Shown here: piece by piece, positions 1 to 10,700 of the stretch | Layout of the letters: every line of letters starts with the position of its first letter | Position numbering within the stretch: position 1 is the first letter of the stretch | Assembly: GCA_041071465.1 (NCBI GenBank) | Contig: CP163498.1 | Span: 4,792,001-4,856,000, forward strand | DNA length: 64,000 nt | Reading direction: 5' to 3' | Origin: Pseudomonas putida | GTDB taxonomy: Bacteria > Pseudomonadota > Gammaproteobacteria > Pseudomonadales > Pseudomonadaceae | Program-made: the position numbers and the translations under genes | Notes under the pieces: model-generated | Told to the model about the DNA's origin: nothing | Databases searched by the model: none | What the model saw: only the letters and a program-made list of their open reading frames with translations

Positions 1-928
1 GGTACAGCCCTTCGTTGTAGGGGGGCGCCACCTGGGCGAACATCATCAGCCCCAGGTACACACCCGACACCGAGTTGCCCTCGTAGGAATTGATGAAGTA
101 CGGCACTTGCGGCGGGCTGTCGATGCGCACGTGGGCCTGGTCGCCACGTATCTGTACATGGGCGGTGATGGCCAGTTCGCCCAGGCCATGGCCGGCATCT
201 TCGAGCACGGCGGTGCCGCTGTAGTCACCGTCCGGCACATCGCGCAACAGTGCGCGCATGTGCCGGTCGGCCATGTTTTTCAGTTCGGCGATGCAGGCCC
301 GCACCTGCGCCACGCCGTACTTGTCGAGCAGTTCCAGCAAGTGCCGCTCGCCGACCTTGCAGGCGCCATACTGGGCATTGAGGTCGCCTTCCTGATAGGG
401 CCGGGCGCGCATGTTGGTGAGCATGAAGTTGATCACGTCCTCACGGCGTTTGCCCTTTTCCCACAGCTTGACCGGCGGAATGCGCAGGCCTTCGGCGTAG
501 ATTTCCTTGGCATCTGGGTTGTAGCCAGCCGGTACCGGGCCACCGATGTCGGTCAGGTGGCCTTTGCACACGGTCCAGAACACCAACTCGCCCTGGTAGT
601 ACACCGGCTTGTACATGCAACAGTCGAGAATATGGCTGCCCTTGTAGGCCGGGTCGTTGTGGTAGATCACGTCGCCTTCTGCGATGTCGTCGCCGAAGAA
701 CTCGGCCACGCATTTCATGGCCGGGATCAGCGAACCCAGGTGGATGGGAATGTCCTGGCCTTGCAGGATCATTTCCGGCAGGTGATCGAACAGCGAGTTG
801 GAATAGTCGTGGGCCAGGTTGAACACACTGGAGCGCCCGGTCTTTTCCAGGGTCAGGGTCATTTCGCGTTGCGCTGTCTCCAGCGCACCCCGGACAACCG
901 CAAGGGTGATCGGATCTACTGTCTGCAT
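1..928 (-). CDS. Hydantoinase B / oxoprolinase family protein (3' end beyond window)
   Basis: Translating the minus strand from the ATG at 928 gives an open frame of about 309 codons that runs off the left edge. The N-terminus (MQTVDPITLAVVRGAL) and the downstream DIPIHLGSL, HNDPAYKGSH and GHLTDIGG motifs are typical of HyuB/N-methylhydantoinase B and acetone carboxylase-like subunits, which hydrolyse cyclic amides such as hydantoins or 5-oxoproline together with a HyuA partner. HyuA is not in the window and should lie upstream or downstream of the pair. The family is usually about 500-600 aa, so roughly half is missing. The substrate cannot be told from this part. Confidence 0.85.
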   Translation of the reverse strand, partial: MQTVDPITLAVVRGALETAQREMTLTLEKTGRSSVFNLAHDYSNSLFDHLPEMILQGQDIPIHLGSLIPAMKCVAEFFGDDIAEGDVIYHNDPAYKGSHILDCCMYKPVYYQGELVFWTVCKGHLTDIGGPVPAGYNPDAKEIYAEGLRIPPVKLWEKGKRREDVINFMLTNMRARPYQEGDLNAQYGACKVGERHLLELLDKYGVAQVRACIAELKNMADRHMRALLRDVPDGDYSGTAVLEDAGHGLGELAITAHVQIRGDQAHVRIDSPPQVPYFINSYEGNSVSGVYLGLMMFAQVAPPYNEGLY

Positions 929-1117
929 AGGTCACCAACGTTTGTTCTTGTGCTTTGGGTGCGTGCCGCCAGAGGGGCGGCGCGTGGTGACAGGCTACGG
1001 GGCAGGGCGAGGGAAGGATTGTCGTTGGGTGTACTGGTTGTTGCGTTTGGGCGCACACGGCGACAGCTCCCCCAGGGTGGGGTGCGCAGCAGCGCCAACT
1101 TATTGCAGGTGAAAACC

Positions 1118-1972
1118 TTACGGTTTCAACATCTGCCGCACCAGCCATTGCCCCGCCGGCCCCAATGCCCGCCGGCTAGACCAGACCACATCCATATCCA
1201 CTCGGCGTGGGTAACCCGCTATCGGCAACTCCACCAGCCCATTGCCAAACCGTGCCACCAGCGCCCTGGGCAGCTCGGCCCAACCAAACCCGCGCACGGC
1301 GAACTCCAGCAGGGTGAGGTAGTCCGGTGCCGACCAGGCCTGGCCGCGGCCGCGGTGCAGGCTGGGGGCATAGGTCTTGATATACAGCTGCCGTGCATGC
1401 TCCAGGTGCTGCGCCTGCACCTGCGCCAGGCTTGCCAACGGGTGCCCGCTGGCCACGTAAACGCCAAATTCCGCCTGCTCCGGCAAGCGCGCCACGGCCA
1501 CGTCGGCGGGGTAGCTGGGTTGGGTGGCAAGAATGCCGACATGGGCCAGGCCCTGTTGGATCATTTCGATCACATCAGCGTCCTCCGCCGGGCCGCAGCG
1601 CAATTCAGTGTGTGAGTACTGCTGGGCGAAGCGGGCCATCACCGCGCCCTGGAACGTGACGCTGTAGCTGTCCGACATCACCACCGATACCAAGGGCTCG
1701 ACGTTCTGTGCCAGTCGCACCGCCAGCGCATCGAGCTGGGCGCTGGCATCGAGAATCGCCTCGACATGGCTCAGTACCTGCCGGCCCGCTTCATTCAGCG
1801 TGGGGTGGCGGCCACCGCGATCAAACAACGGGCAGCCGATATCAGCCTCGAAATTGGCGATGGCGATGCTGATGGTGGACTGACTTTTGCGCAGTTTGCG
1901 CGCTGCAGCAGAGAACGAACCCAGCGATGCAGCTTCGACAAACGCGACCAGAGCTTCGGGTGAATAGCGCAT
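1118..1972 (-). CDS. LysR-family transcriptional regulator
   Basis: 284 aa. The first ~60 residues form the LysR winged helix-turn-helix (ALVAFVEAASLGSFSAAARKL followed by STISIAIANFE), and the rest is a substrate-binding-like effector domain. I chose the ATG at 1972 (MRYSPEAL) because it places the helix at the usual distance from the N-terminus; an upstream ATG at 2038 would add 22 unconserved residues. It is transcribed divergently from the PACE exporter starting at 2065, with about 90 bp between them. That is the classic arrangement of a LysR regulator and its target exporter, so autoregulation and control of the exporter are likely (inference). Confidence 0.9.
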   Translation of the reverse strand: MRYSPEALVAFVEAASLGSFSAAARKLRKSQSTISIAIANFEADIGCPLFDRGGRHPTLNEAGRQVLSHVEAILDASAQLDALAVRLAQNVEPLVSVVMSDSYSVTFQGAVMARFAQQYSHTELRCGPAEDADVIEMIQQGLAHVGILATQPSYPADVAVARLPEQAEFGVYVASGHPLASLAQVQAQHLEHARQLYIKTYAPSLHRGRGQAWSAPDYLTLLEFAVRGFGWAELPRALVARFGNGLVELPIAGYPRRVDMDVVWSSRRALGPAGQWLVRQMLKP

Positions 1973-2064
1973 GGTATTGATAAAACCGATAGTAGCTATG
2001 TCGTGAGTATCAGTTTTATCAAAGAAAATAGACAGCACGACTCACGCAATGGATGGAATTTGCA

Positions 2065-2493
2065 ATGAAACACGTGTCCTTTACCGAACGCCTGGTTCAC
2101 GCCGTTGGCTACGAAGTGTTCGCGGTGTTGCTGTGTGCGCCGCTGCTGTCCTGGATCATGGGCAAGTCACTGGCGACGGCGGGCGCGCTGGCTGTGACCC
2201 TGTCGGTCATCGCCATGTTGTGGAACATGGTCTACAACGCGCTGGTCGACCGCTACGTGCAGGCCGAGCGTATCCACTGGAAGGCCCGTGCGCGTTTCGT
2301 GCACGGCCTGGGCTTCGAAGCCGGGCTGGTGGTGTGGTGTTTGCCGGTGGCGGCGTGGATGCTGGATATTTCGCTGGCGCAGGCGTTCATGGTGGAGCTG
2401 GGCTTCTTCGTCATCATTCTGCCCTACACCGTGCTGTACAACTGGGCCTTCGACAAAGCCCGGCATCTGCTGATGCAGCGTCGCCTGGCGTGA
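2065..2493 (+). CDS. PACE-family multidrug/biocide efflux transporter (AceI-like)
   Basis: 142 aa in two homologous BTP halves, each with two hydrophobic helices, as in AceI-type chlorhexidine/diamine proton antiporters. The first-helix glutamate that is essential in AceI is present in HAVGYEVF (Glu17), with a second one in HGLGFEAG of repeat two. The start could also be the ATG at 2053 (MEFAMKH); I prefer 2065 because of the purine-rich GGATGGA 5-10 nt upstream. It probably exports cationic biocides or short-chain diamines across the inner membrane. Its expression is likely set by the divergent LysR regulator. A bidirectional terminator follows. Confidence 0.88.
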   Translation: MKHVSFTERLVHAVGYEVFAVLLCAPLLSWIMGKSLATAGALAVTLSVIAMLWNMVYNALVDRYVQAERIHWKARARFVHGLGFEAGLVVWCLPVAAWMLDISLAQAFMVELGFFVIILPYTVLYNWAFDKARHLLMQRRLA

Positions 2494-2511
2494 AGATTCT
2501 GCCAGTGTCGA

Positions 2512-2549
2512 CAAAAAAAAGGGCATGCCATCGCTGGCATGCCCTTTTT
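2512..2549. terminator. Bidirectional intrinsic terminator
   Basis: A perfect 10-bp stem (GGGCATGCCA / TGGCATGCCC, 2521-2530 and 2535-2544) with a TCGC tetraloop is flanked by an A8 run on the left and a T5 run on the right. It therefore terminates both the PACE gene (+) and ilvE (-), which converge here. Confidence 0.92.
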
Positions 2550-2566
2550 CAAATCGCTGAAGCGCC

Positions 2567-3586
2567 TCAGGCGACTTTGACGATCCAGCCAGCCGGTGCT
2601 TCAACGTCACCGCTCTGGATGCCGGTCAGCTCGTTGTAGAGCTTCTGGGTAACCGGGCCGACCTTTTCCAGGTCGTGGAACACGTGCAGCTTGCCGTTGT
2701 ACTCGATGCCGCCGATCGGGGTGATCACCGCAGCGGTACCGCAGGCGCCAGCTTCGATGAAGCGGTCCAGCTTGCTGATTTCGACATCGCCTTCGATCAC
2801 GGTCAGGCCCAGGCGCGATTGCGCCAGTTCCATCAGCGACAGGCGGGTAATGCCTGGCAGCACCGAGGCCGATTTCGGGGTGACGAACTCGTTGTTGGCG
2901 GTGATGCCGAAGAAGTTGGCCGAACCGACTTCTTCGATTTTGGTGTGGGTCAGCGGGTCGAGGTAGATGGCGTCGGCGAAGTTGGCTTTCTTCGCTTCAG
3001 CACCCGGTTGCAGGCTGGCAGCGTAGTTGCCGCCGACCTTGGCTGCGCCGGTGCCTTGCGGGGCGGCACGGTCGAAGCTGGAAATCTGGAAGTTGTGCGG
3101 CTTCATGCCGCCCTTGAAGTACGAACCAACCGGGATGGCGAACACCGAGAAGATGAACTCGGGGGCGGTGCGCACGCCAATGTTGTCGCCGGTGCCGATC
3201 ACGAACGGGCGCAGGTACAGGGCGCCTTTGCCGTGCGGTGGCACGAATTTTTCGTTGGCCTTGACCACTTGCTTGCACGCTTCGATGAACACATCGGTCG
3301 GCACGTGCGGCATCAGCAGGCGAGCGCAGCTGCGCTGCATGCGAGCGGCGTTCTGGTCTGGGCGGAACAGGTTGATCGAGCCGTCCTTGCAACGGTAGGC
3401 CTTCAGGCCTTCGAAGCACTGCTGGCCATAGTGCAAGGCCGTGGAGCCTTCACTGATGTGCAGTACGTTGTCTTCGGTCAGGGTGCCCTTGTCCCACTCG
3501 CCATTGCGCCATACGGACAGGTAGCGTTTGTCGGTCTTGATGTAGTCGAAACCCAGCTTGTCCCAATTAATGCTTTCGTTGCTCAT
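2567..3586 (-). CDS. ilvE: Branched-chain amino acid aminotransferase
   Basis: 339 aa, the length of the Pseudomonas class IV PLP aminotransferase IlvE. It transfers the amino group between glutamate and the 2-keto acids of leucine, isoleucine and valine, the last step of their synthesis and first of their breakdown. The PLP lysine sits in AAKVGGNYAA (Lys183), and the phosphate-binding EEVGSANFFGI and LPGITRLSL segments are intact. I chose the ATG at 3586 (MSNESINWDKL) over an upstream in-frame start because a GAGGG ribosome site lies just ahead of it. Monocistronic; terminated at 2512-2549. Confidence 0.96.
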   Translation of the reverse strand: MSNESINWDKLGFDYIKTDKRYLSVWRNGEWDKGTLTEDNVLHISEGSTALHYGQQCFEGLKAYRCKDGSINLFRPDQNAARMQRSCARLLMPHVPTDVFIEACKQVVKANEKFVPPHGKGALYLRPFVIGTGDNIGVRTAPEFIFSVFAIPVGSYFKGGMKPHNFQISSFDRAAPQGTGAAKVGGNYAASLQPGAEAKKANFADAIYLDPLTHTKIEEVGSANFFGITANNEFVTPKSASVLPGITRLSLMELAQSRLGLTVIEGDVEISKLDRFIEAGACGTAAVITPIGGIEYNGKLHVFHDLEKVGPVTQKLYNELTGIQSGDVEAPAGWIVKVA

Positions 3587-3732
3587 GACACCCTCATTGT
3601 CTTGCAAGTGCCCGATCGCTCGGGCTGCTGTTATATGCGCACCATGCCACCTTAATACATCCTTGGCGGATCGGGAACGGCCAGTCACGAATTGATAGCG
3701 TGCGATGCATTTTTCGCAGCACATGGCTGCGC

Positions 3733-5309
3733 CTACAAGTGCAGGTATTCATCGAGCGCCAGGTTTTCCAGCAATACCGCATCATGGGACGCCACCATCA
3801 GCGCCCCGCGAAATTGCCCAAGCATGCGTTCCAGGGCTGTCAGCGATGGCAGGTCCAGGTGGTTGCCGGGTTCGTCCAGCAGCAACAGGTCGAGCGGCCG
3901 TTCGCGGTATAGCACGGCGGCCAGCGCCGCCTTCATCCGCTCGCCGCCGCTGAGCAGGCTGCTGGGCAGTTCGACACGGGCCGCATCCAGGCCCAATTGC
4001 GCCAGGCGGCTGCGCAACTCGCCCTGGGCCAGCATCGGGTTGGCTTGGCGCAGGTGTTCGAGCACGCTGCCGTGGCCCGCTAGCGTGTTGCAGTGCTGGT
4101 CGAGCAGGGCGGTTTCGCCACTGAGGCGCACATTGTCGGGCGGTGCCGGCAACTCCCCGTTCAGCAGCCTGAGCAGGGTGGACTTGCCACTGCCATTGGC
4201 GCCGATCAGCCCCACGCGCTGGCCCAGGCACACACGCAGGTCAAGCGGTTTGCGGGTGCCATGGGGCAAGCGAAGTGCCTGCAAGGCCAACACTTCTCGG
4301 CCTGGATGACGCTGAGGTGTAGGCGCGTGCAAGGTAATAGCGCTTTCTTGCTCGACCTCACGGGCGGCGTCACGTACTTTACCCACCAACGCTTGCTGGG
4401 CATCGCGATGGTCGCGGCGCTGCTTGCCAGCAGTGGACTGGCTGCGCTCCTGCTGGCGGTCGACCAGGATCTTGGCCTGGTTGGCGTGCTTGGCCTGGCG
4501 CCCGGCCCGCGCCTGATGGCGCTCCAGGTCTTCGCGCTGGCGCTGCAGTTCACGGGCCTGGCGTAGCTGCGCCTGCTTCAGCCGGGCAAGGTGCTGCTGG
4601 GCCTGCGCCGTCTGGTTGGCTTTTTGCGCTGCATAGATGCTGTAGTTGCCACCATAGCCCTGCAAACCCAGGCTGGATAATTCAACAATGCGTGCCATGT
4701 GCGCCAGCAGGCTGCGGTCGTGGCTGATCACCAGCAAGCCACGGTCCCAGGCTTCGATCATGCTCAGCAGTTGGGCACGGGCGTCGCTGTCCAGGTGATT
4801 GCTTGGCTCGTCGAGGATCAGGTAGTCGGCATCGCTGAGCCACGCGCCAATCAGCGCCACGCGCATGGCCTGGCCGCCGCTCAGGCTCCGTGCGGGCTGG
4901 CGCCAGTCGAGTTGGCCCAGGCCGTGGCCCTGAAGCTGGCGTTGCAATTGCTCGCGGATATCCCAGCGCTCGCCAACGGTGTCGAAATCGTGGGGCTGGA
5001 TGCTGCCTTGCTCGATACGCTCCAGCGCCGCAATCACCGGCCCCACTTGGGCCAGGTCGGCAAGCGTGGCGCTGCGCTCGATGACTTGCTGGTCCAGCAA
5101 ATGGACAGGCCCGAGGCGCCGGCAATGGCCGCTGCTGGGTTCACGCTGGCCGGCAAGAATCTGCCCTAGCAGGCTTTTGCCCACGCCATTGCGCCGACCA
5201 GGCCGGTGCGGCGTTGGTCGAAGGTTTCGTTGAGGTTGCTGAACAGCAGCCTGCCATCAGGCAAGGCCAAGGAGACGCTGTCCAGCGTCAGAATCGACGT
5301 GTTCGTCAT
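3733..5309 (-). CDS. ABC-F family ATPase, frameshifted in this sequence
   Basis: Two ABC nucleotide-binding domains without membrane segments, separated by a charged linker rich in Arg and Gln, as in ABC-F proteins that act on the ribosome. The second Walker A is GANGSGKST and both signature motifs (LSGGQAMR, LSGGERMK) are visible. The N-terminal part (MTNTSILTLDSVSL, start 5309) and the rest are in different frames. The break is in the first Walker A: restoring one G beside 5191 (plus strand) gives GLVGANGVGKSLL. As written, the protein stops soon after the P-loop. The full length would be about 525 aa. A one-base sequence error is the simplest explanation, but a real null allele is possible. 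The exact ABC-F subgroup is not resolved. Confidence 0.85.
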
Positions 5310-5480
5310 GCACAACTCCACAAATGCCGCGACATCTCCGGAGCGAGCCGGAGGCTGAAGACTGGCCGTCGAACGGACGGCGGCATCAATGGCGCATTGG
5401 ACGAACACCTCGTAATTAGAGAGCGCGTAGCCTAACGGACCGTCCGGGGCCGGGTAAAGCACCGGCCGCCGGTTGGGGCC

Positions 5481-5843
5481 TCAGCGTTGCGCCTGCAAGC
5501 GTTTAGCCCAGTCCCCGGCGTGGCCGTGCGCGCAGGCTTGTTCACTGTCGAACCGCACATGCCAGGCCGGATGGTCCAGCTGTATGCCGGCTTGCTCCAG
5601 TGCATGGCGGGTCAACGCCAGCATGTGCGCCTTCGCTTCGCCCGCGACGGCAGCGGCTTTGTCGGCCTCTTGCTCAAATACCCAGGTAATACGAAGGCTG
5701 CCCGGAAAGTCCTCGGGGTCGAGGCGGTGAGTGAGCCAGCTGAAACCGACGATCTGCGCCTTGGCGGTTTCGCAGGCATCGGTCAGGCACGCCACCAGCT
5801 CCCGCTCCAGGCGGGCCATTTCGCGTTTGCCCAGTGCCTTCAC
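5481..5843 (-). CDS. Conserved hypothetical protein
   Basis: 120 aa, soluble, with no signal peptide or recognised motif. It has a Trp-rich middle (IVGFSWLTHRLDPEDF) and a histidine/alanine-rich C-terminus. The ATG overlaps the stop of the upstream glyoxalase-fold gene by 4 nt (ATGA), so the two are translationally coupled and form a two-gene operon. I do not recognise its function. Confidence 0.75.
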   Translation of the reverse strand: MKALGKREMARLERELVACLTDACETAKAQIVGFSWLTHRLDPEDFPGSLRITWVFEQEADKAAAVAGEAKAHMLALTRHALEQAGIQLDHPAWHVRFDSEQACAHGHAGDWAKRLQAQR

Positions 5844-6217
5844 GGGTTGGCCTCGTCATCGATCTGCTGGCAAAAGCGCAGGCGGTTGCCGAACGGGTCC
5901 CACACCTGCATCTGCAGGCCCCAGTCCAGGCGCTCGGCCTCTGGCCGGGCGTAACCGTACTGTTTGTCCTGCAGCTCGCGCTCCAGCGCGCGCAGGTCGT
6001 CGATGCGGGCGAACACGGTAGAACCGGGGCATGCATCGCCATGGTGCTCGGAAAGGTGCAGGATCAGGCCGTCGCGGTGAATCTGTACGTACAACGGCAG
6101 GTCCGGGCTGAAACGATGCTCCCAGTCCAGGCTGAAACCGAGGAAATCGAGGTAGAACTCCTTGGCCTTGTCGACCGAGAAGATGCGCAGTACGGGTATG
6201 GCGGGGGCGAGGGGCAT
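5840..6217 (-). CDS. Glyoxalase/bleomycin-resistance superfamily protein
   Basis: 125 aa, a single VOC-fold domain: IPVLRIFSVDKAKEFYLDFLGF at the N-terminus and WDPFGNRLRF at the C-terminus are the paired beta-alpha-beta-beta-beta motifs of the family. Members bind metals or sequester drugs; the substrate here is unknown. I chose the ATG at 6217 because the domain begins immediately after it. It is divergent from the riboswitch-controlled cob operon and overlaps the next gene by 4 nt. Confidence 0.85.
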   Translation of the reverse strand: MPLAPAIPVLRIFSVDKAKEFYLDFLGFSLDWEHRFSPDLPLYVQIHRDGLILHLSEHHGDACPGSTVFARIDDLRALERELQDKQYGYARPEAERLDWGLQMQVWDPFGNRLRFCQQIDDEANP

Positions 6218-6321
6218 GGGACGTCCTTGACCGTGGGCAGAGTCGCTACTGTAACGCAGTAGAACCAAGAGTGGTCGACCAGCCCGCCGCAATGGTTGAC
6301 CACCCGCCAGCCACTGCGTAG

Positions 6322-6525
6322 CCTTGCCAGTTCGAGGTTCTTCGGCCAGGCCGAAGCTAAGATGGGAACGCGGTACACGCCGCGGCTGCCCCCGCAACTG
6401 TAAGCACCGACAACGGATCGACACTGCCACTGCGCCAGCGCGCGGGAAGGCGTCATCCCGCCAGCCCGCTGTTCAACCGAACGGGGGCCTGGAACGGTGC
6501 GAGCCAGGAGACCTGCCTCGTCACG
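6322..6525 (+). promoter_or_regulatory. Cobalamin (adenosylcobalamin) riboswitch
   Basis: The 419-bp gap before cobW carries the hallmarks of the B12 riboswitch in order: GGTTCTTCGG near the 5' end, AAGATGGGAACGCGGT, GCCGCGGCTGCCCCCGCAACTGT (in two pieces, about 6370-6403), GGGAAGGCG, and the B12 box AGCCAGGAGACCTGCC at 6502-6517. About 110 nt remain between the B12 box and the cobW ATG. B12 binding should reduce expression of the downstream cobW-cobN-chlI/D operon. Boundaries are approximate. Confidence 0.93.
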
Positions 6526-6636
6526 TTTTCGACTTTCAACCGGGCGGGGTGATCCGGTGGCGAACAAGCTCGGCCAACCTCTGGCCCGTGGCTGTCGTCC
6601 TGCATGCCCGCGCCACACTGCCAAGGGCAATGCGAC

Positions 6637-7704
6637 ATGAAAACACTGGCCAAGCTCCCCGTCACCATCGTCACCGGCTTCCTCGGCTCGGGCAAGACCA
6701 CCTTGCTGCGCCACATGCTCGACAACGCCCAAGGCCGCCGCATCGCGGTTATCGTCAACGAATTCGGCGAGCTGGGCATCGACGGCGAAATCCTCAAACA
6801 GTGCAGCATCGGTTGCACCGAGGAAGAAGCCAGCGGCCGCGTCTACGAACTGGCCAATGGTTGCCTGTGCTGCACCGTGCAGGAAGAATTCTTTCCGGTG
6901 ATGCGCGAGCTGGTGGCACGCCGTGGCGACCTCGACCACATCCTGATCGAAACCAGCGGCCTGGCCCTGCCCAAGCCTTTGGTACAAGCGTTCCAGTGGC
7001 CGGAAATCCGCAACGCCTGCACCGTCGATGCGGTCATCACCGTGGTCGACAGCCCGGCCGTGGCCGCTGGCACCTTCGCCGCCTACCCGGACCAGGTCGA
7101 TGCCCAGCGCAAACTCGACCCTAACCTGGACCATGAATCGCCACTGCACGAGCTGTTCGCCGACCAGCTGGCCAGCGCCGACCTGGTGGTACTGAACAAG
7201 GCCGACCTGATCGACGCCGAAGGCCTGGCCAAGGTGCGCGCCGAAGTGGCTGAAGAACTGCCGCCGGCCGTCAAGGTGATCGAGGCCAGCAGCGGCAAGC
7301 TGCCACTGGAAGTGCTGTTGGGCGTGGGTGCCGAGTCCGAGGCGCACATCGATGGCCGCCGCACCCACCACGACACGCACCACGACGGCGACGACCATGA
7401 CGATCATGACCACGACGCCTTCGATTCCATCTCCATCGACCTGCCCGAGGCCGACGAAAGCCTGCTGCTCGACGCACTGACGCAACTGGTGGTGGAGTTC
7501 GGCATCCTGCGTGCCAAGGGCTTCGCCGCCATCCCGGGCAAGCCGATGCGCCTGCTGGTGCAAGGCGTGGGTACCCGCTTCGACAAGCACTTCGATCGCG
7601 CCTGGCGCAACGACGAGCCGCGCATCACCCGCCTGGTGCTGATTGGTCAGGACCTTGACGCTGTTCAACTGGAAGCGCGCCTGCGCCAGGCCCTGGGCGC
7701 CTGA
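6637..7704 (+). CDS. cobW: CobW-type GTPase, cobalt metallochaperone
   Basis: 355 aa G3E-family GTPase. Walker A is GFLGSGKT (residues 14-21), and the metal-binding CxCC motif is GCLCC (76-79). A histidine/aspartate-rich loop (about residues 240-262) and a CobW C-terminal domain follow. It is thought to deliver Co2+ to the cobaltochelatase of aerobic B12 synthesis. I chose the ATG at 6637 so that the beta strand before the P-loop begins at the normal distance. It is the first gene behind the B12 riboswitch and ends 3 nt before cobN. Confidence 0.95.
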   Translation: MKTLAKLPVTIVTGFLGSGKTTLLRHMLDNAQGRRIAVIVNEFGELGIDGEILKQCSIGCTEEEASGRVYELANGCLCCTVQEEFFPVMRELVARRGDLDHILIETSGLALPKPLVQAFQWPEIRNACTVDAVITVVDSPAVAAGTFAAYPDQVDAQRKLDPNLDHESPLHELFADQLASADLVVLNKADLIDAEGLAKVRAEVAEELPPAVKVIEASSGKLPLEVLLGVGAESEAHIDGRRTHHDTHHDGDDHDDHDHDAFDSISIDLPEADESLLLDALTQLVVEFGILRAKGFAAIPGKPMRLLVQGVGTRFDKHFDRAWRNDEPRITRLVLIGQDLDAVQLEARLRQALGA

Positions 7705-7707
7705 CCC

Positions 7708-10700
7708 ATGCACCTGCTGCGGACCCAGCCCGGCGGCTTCGTGCCGGATGACAGCATTGCCGACCTCGGCCAGACACCCGCCGAGCTGGTGATTCTCTGC
7801 AGCGGCGATTCGCACCTGGCATTGCTCGCCGATACCGCCGAGCAATTGCCTGAAGACTTCCCCAGCCTGCGCCTGGCCAACCCGATGCAGGTGCAGAACC
7901 ATGCCTCGGTCGACTTGTACGTCGACCAGGTGCTGCGCCACGCCAAGGTCATTCTGGTGTCGCTGCACGGTGGCGTTGGCTACTGGCGCTACGGCGTCGA
8001 GCAACTGGTCGAATTGGCCGCCCGTGGCGTGCAACTGATTCTGGTGCCGGGCGATGATCGCCCGGACCCGGAACTGACCAGCTTGGGTAACGTTTGTGGC
8101 GAACAGGCCGAACGCCTCTGGCACTACCTGCGCCAGGGCGGCAAGGCCAATGCCATCAACCTGTTCAATTGCCTGGCCAGCCAGTGGCTGGGCCGTGACT
8201 ACGCCTGGGACGAGCCACAGCCTTTGCCACGCACCGCCGTGTATCACCCGGCCAAGGGGAGCGTTGCGCTAGAAGACTGGTACCCGCACTGGCACCCGGA
8301 TTACCCGGTGACGCCGCTGTTGTTCTACCGCTCGCACCTGCAGGCGGCCAACACCGCCTTCATCGACGTGTTCTGCCAGCGCCTGCAAGCAGCCGGGCTG
8401 AACCCGTTGCCGATCGCCGTGGCCAGCCTCAAGGAAAGCGCCTGCCTGGAGCAGGTCGAAGCCTGGCTGGACGAGGTCGGCGCTGAAGTGCTGGTCAATA
8501 CCACCGGCTTTGCCCTGTCCAGCCCAGAGCGCCCCAACCTGCGGCCGTTGCGCCGTGACATCCCGGTGTTGCAGGCCATTTGCGCGCAAGACAACCAGCC
8601 CGGCTGGGAAGCCAGCGAGCAGGGCCTGGGCGCGCGTGACCTGGCCATGCACATCGCCTTGCCGGAGCTGGACGGGCGCATCATCACCCGTCCGGTCAGT
8701 TTCAAGGACATGGCCTGGCGCAGCGAGCGCAGCCAGTCCGACGTGGTGTGCTACCGCGCGCACCCCGAGCGCATGGACTTCGTCGCCGAGCTGGCCCGCC
8801 GCTGGGTTGAGCTGGCGCGCCTGCCTAATGCCCAAAAGCGTATTGCCCTGGTGCTGGCCAATTACCCGACCCGTGATGGCCGCATTGGTAACGGCGTCGG
8901 CCTGGACACCCCGGCAGCGGCGCTGAACATCCTCAAGGCGCTACAGGCCGAAGGCTATCCGCTGGCCGATTTGCCGAGCAGCGGCACGCAGTTGATTCAC
9001 CAACTGCTCGGTGGCGTGACCAACGACCTTGACCACCTGGACCAACGCCCCTGCGCCCAGAGCCTGAGCCTGGCCGACTACCAGGCTGCATTCGAGCGCC
9101 TGCCCGACGCCAACCGCCAGGCCGTGCTGGAACGCTGGGGGCCGCCCGAGCAAGACCCGATGTACCGCAGCGGCCGGCTGATGGTCGCCGGCTTGCGCTT
9201 TGGCCTGACTTTCGTCGGTATCCAGCCGGCGCGGGGGTATCAGGTGGACCCGAGCGCGGTGTACCACGACCCCGACCTGGTGCCGCCGCACGGCTACCTG
9301 GCGTTTCACTTCTGGCTGCGTCACGCCTTTGCCGCCGACGCGGTGATCCATGTCGGCAAGCACGGCAACCTTGAGTGGCTGCCCGGCAAGGGCGTGGGGT
9401 TGTCGGCACAGTGCTGGCCGGATGCGCTGCTCGGCCCGCTGCCGAACATCTACCCGTTCATCGTCAACGACCCGGGCGAGGGTGCTCAGGCCAAGCGCCG
9501 CACCCAGGCGGTGATCATCGATCACCTGATGCCGCCGCTGACCCGTGCCGAAACCTATGGGCCGCTGCGCCACCTGGAACAGTTGGCTGATGAGTTCTAC
9601 GAAGCGCAGCTGCTCGACCCACGGCGTGCTCGCGAGTTGCAGCGCGATATTCTCGAACTGGTAAAAGCCAACCACATCGACCGCGAGTTGCAACTGGAAG
9701 GGCAATTGGACGATGCCGCCGTATGGCTGCCACGCCTGGACACCTACCTGTGTGACCTCAAGGAATCGCAGATTCGCGATGGGCTGCACGTGTTCGGGCA
9801 GTCGCCTGAAGGGCGCCTGCGCCTGGATACATTGCTGGCGCTGTTGCGGGTTGAGCGTGGCGACGGTCGCGGTGGCAATGCCAGCCTCCTGCGGGCGCTG
9901 GCCAAAGCACTGGTGCCGGGCTTCGACCCGCTCGACTGTGACCTTGGGCAGCCGTGGCAGGGTACACGCCCTGAACAGCTGCAAGCCATCGGCAATGACC
10001 CTTGGCGCACGTGTGGCGATACCCGCGAGCGCCTCGAACTGTTGGCACACCAGGTGATCGGGCAGGCGCTGGAAGGCACTGCAGCGTTACCCGCCCTAAG
10101 TGAATGGCAGCCGGTGCACGACGTACTTCAGGCCCTGCGTGACGCGGTGGCACCCAGCCTGGACGCCTGCGGCACTGCCGAAATGAATGGCCTGCTGGCG
10201 GCATTGGCGGGGCGCTTCGTGCCCGCCGGCCCCAGCGGCGCACCCAGCCGCGGGCGCCTCGACGTGCTGCCCACCGGCCGCAACTTCTATACCGTGGACG
10301 TGCGCAACCTGCCCACCACCACGGCCTGGCGCCTGGGTTTCGCCTCGGCCAGCCTGATCCTCGAACGCCACCTGCAGGACCACGGCGATCACCTGCGCCA
10401 GCTCGGCCTGTCGGTATGGGGTACGGCGACCATGCGCACTGGCGGCGACGACATTGCTCAGGCCATGGCGCTGATGGGCGTGCGGCCGGTGTGGGCCACT
10501 GGCAGCCAGCGCGTGGACGATTTCGAAATCCTGCCGCTGAGCTTGCTCGACCGCCCGCGTGTAGACGTGACCTTGCGCGTTTCCGGCTTCTTCCGCGATG
10601 CGTTCGGTAACCTGATCCGTCTGTTCGATGCCGCCGTGCAGGCCGTGGCCGCGCTGGACGAGCCCGACGACCTCAACCCCCTGGCTGCCCGTGTACGCAG

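Noticed and set aside
929..1117. Gap between the hydantoinase gene and the LysR gene
   Set aside because: Searched on both strands; no small gene, repeat or clear terminator could be supported.
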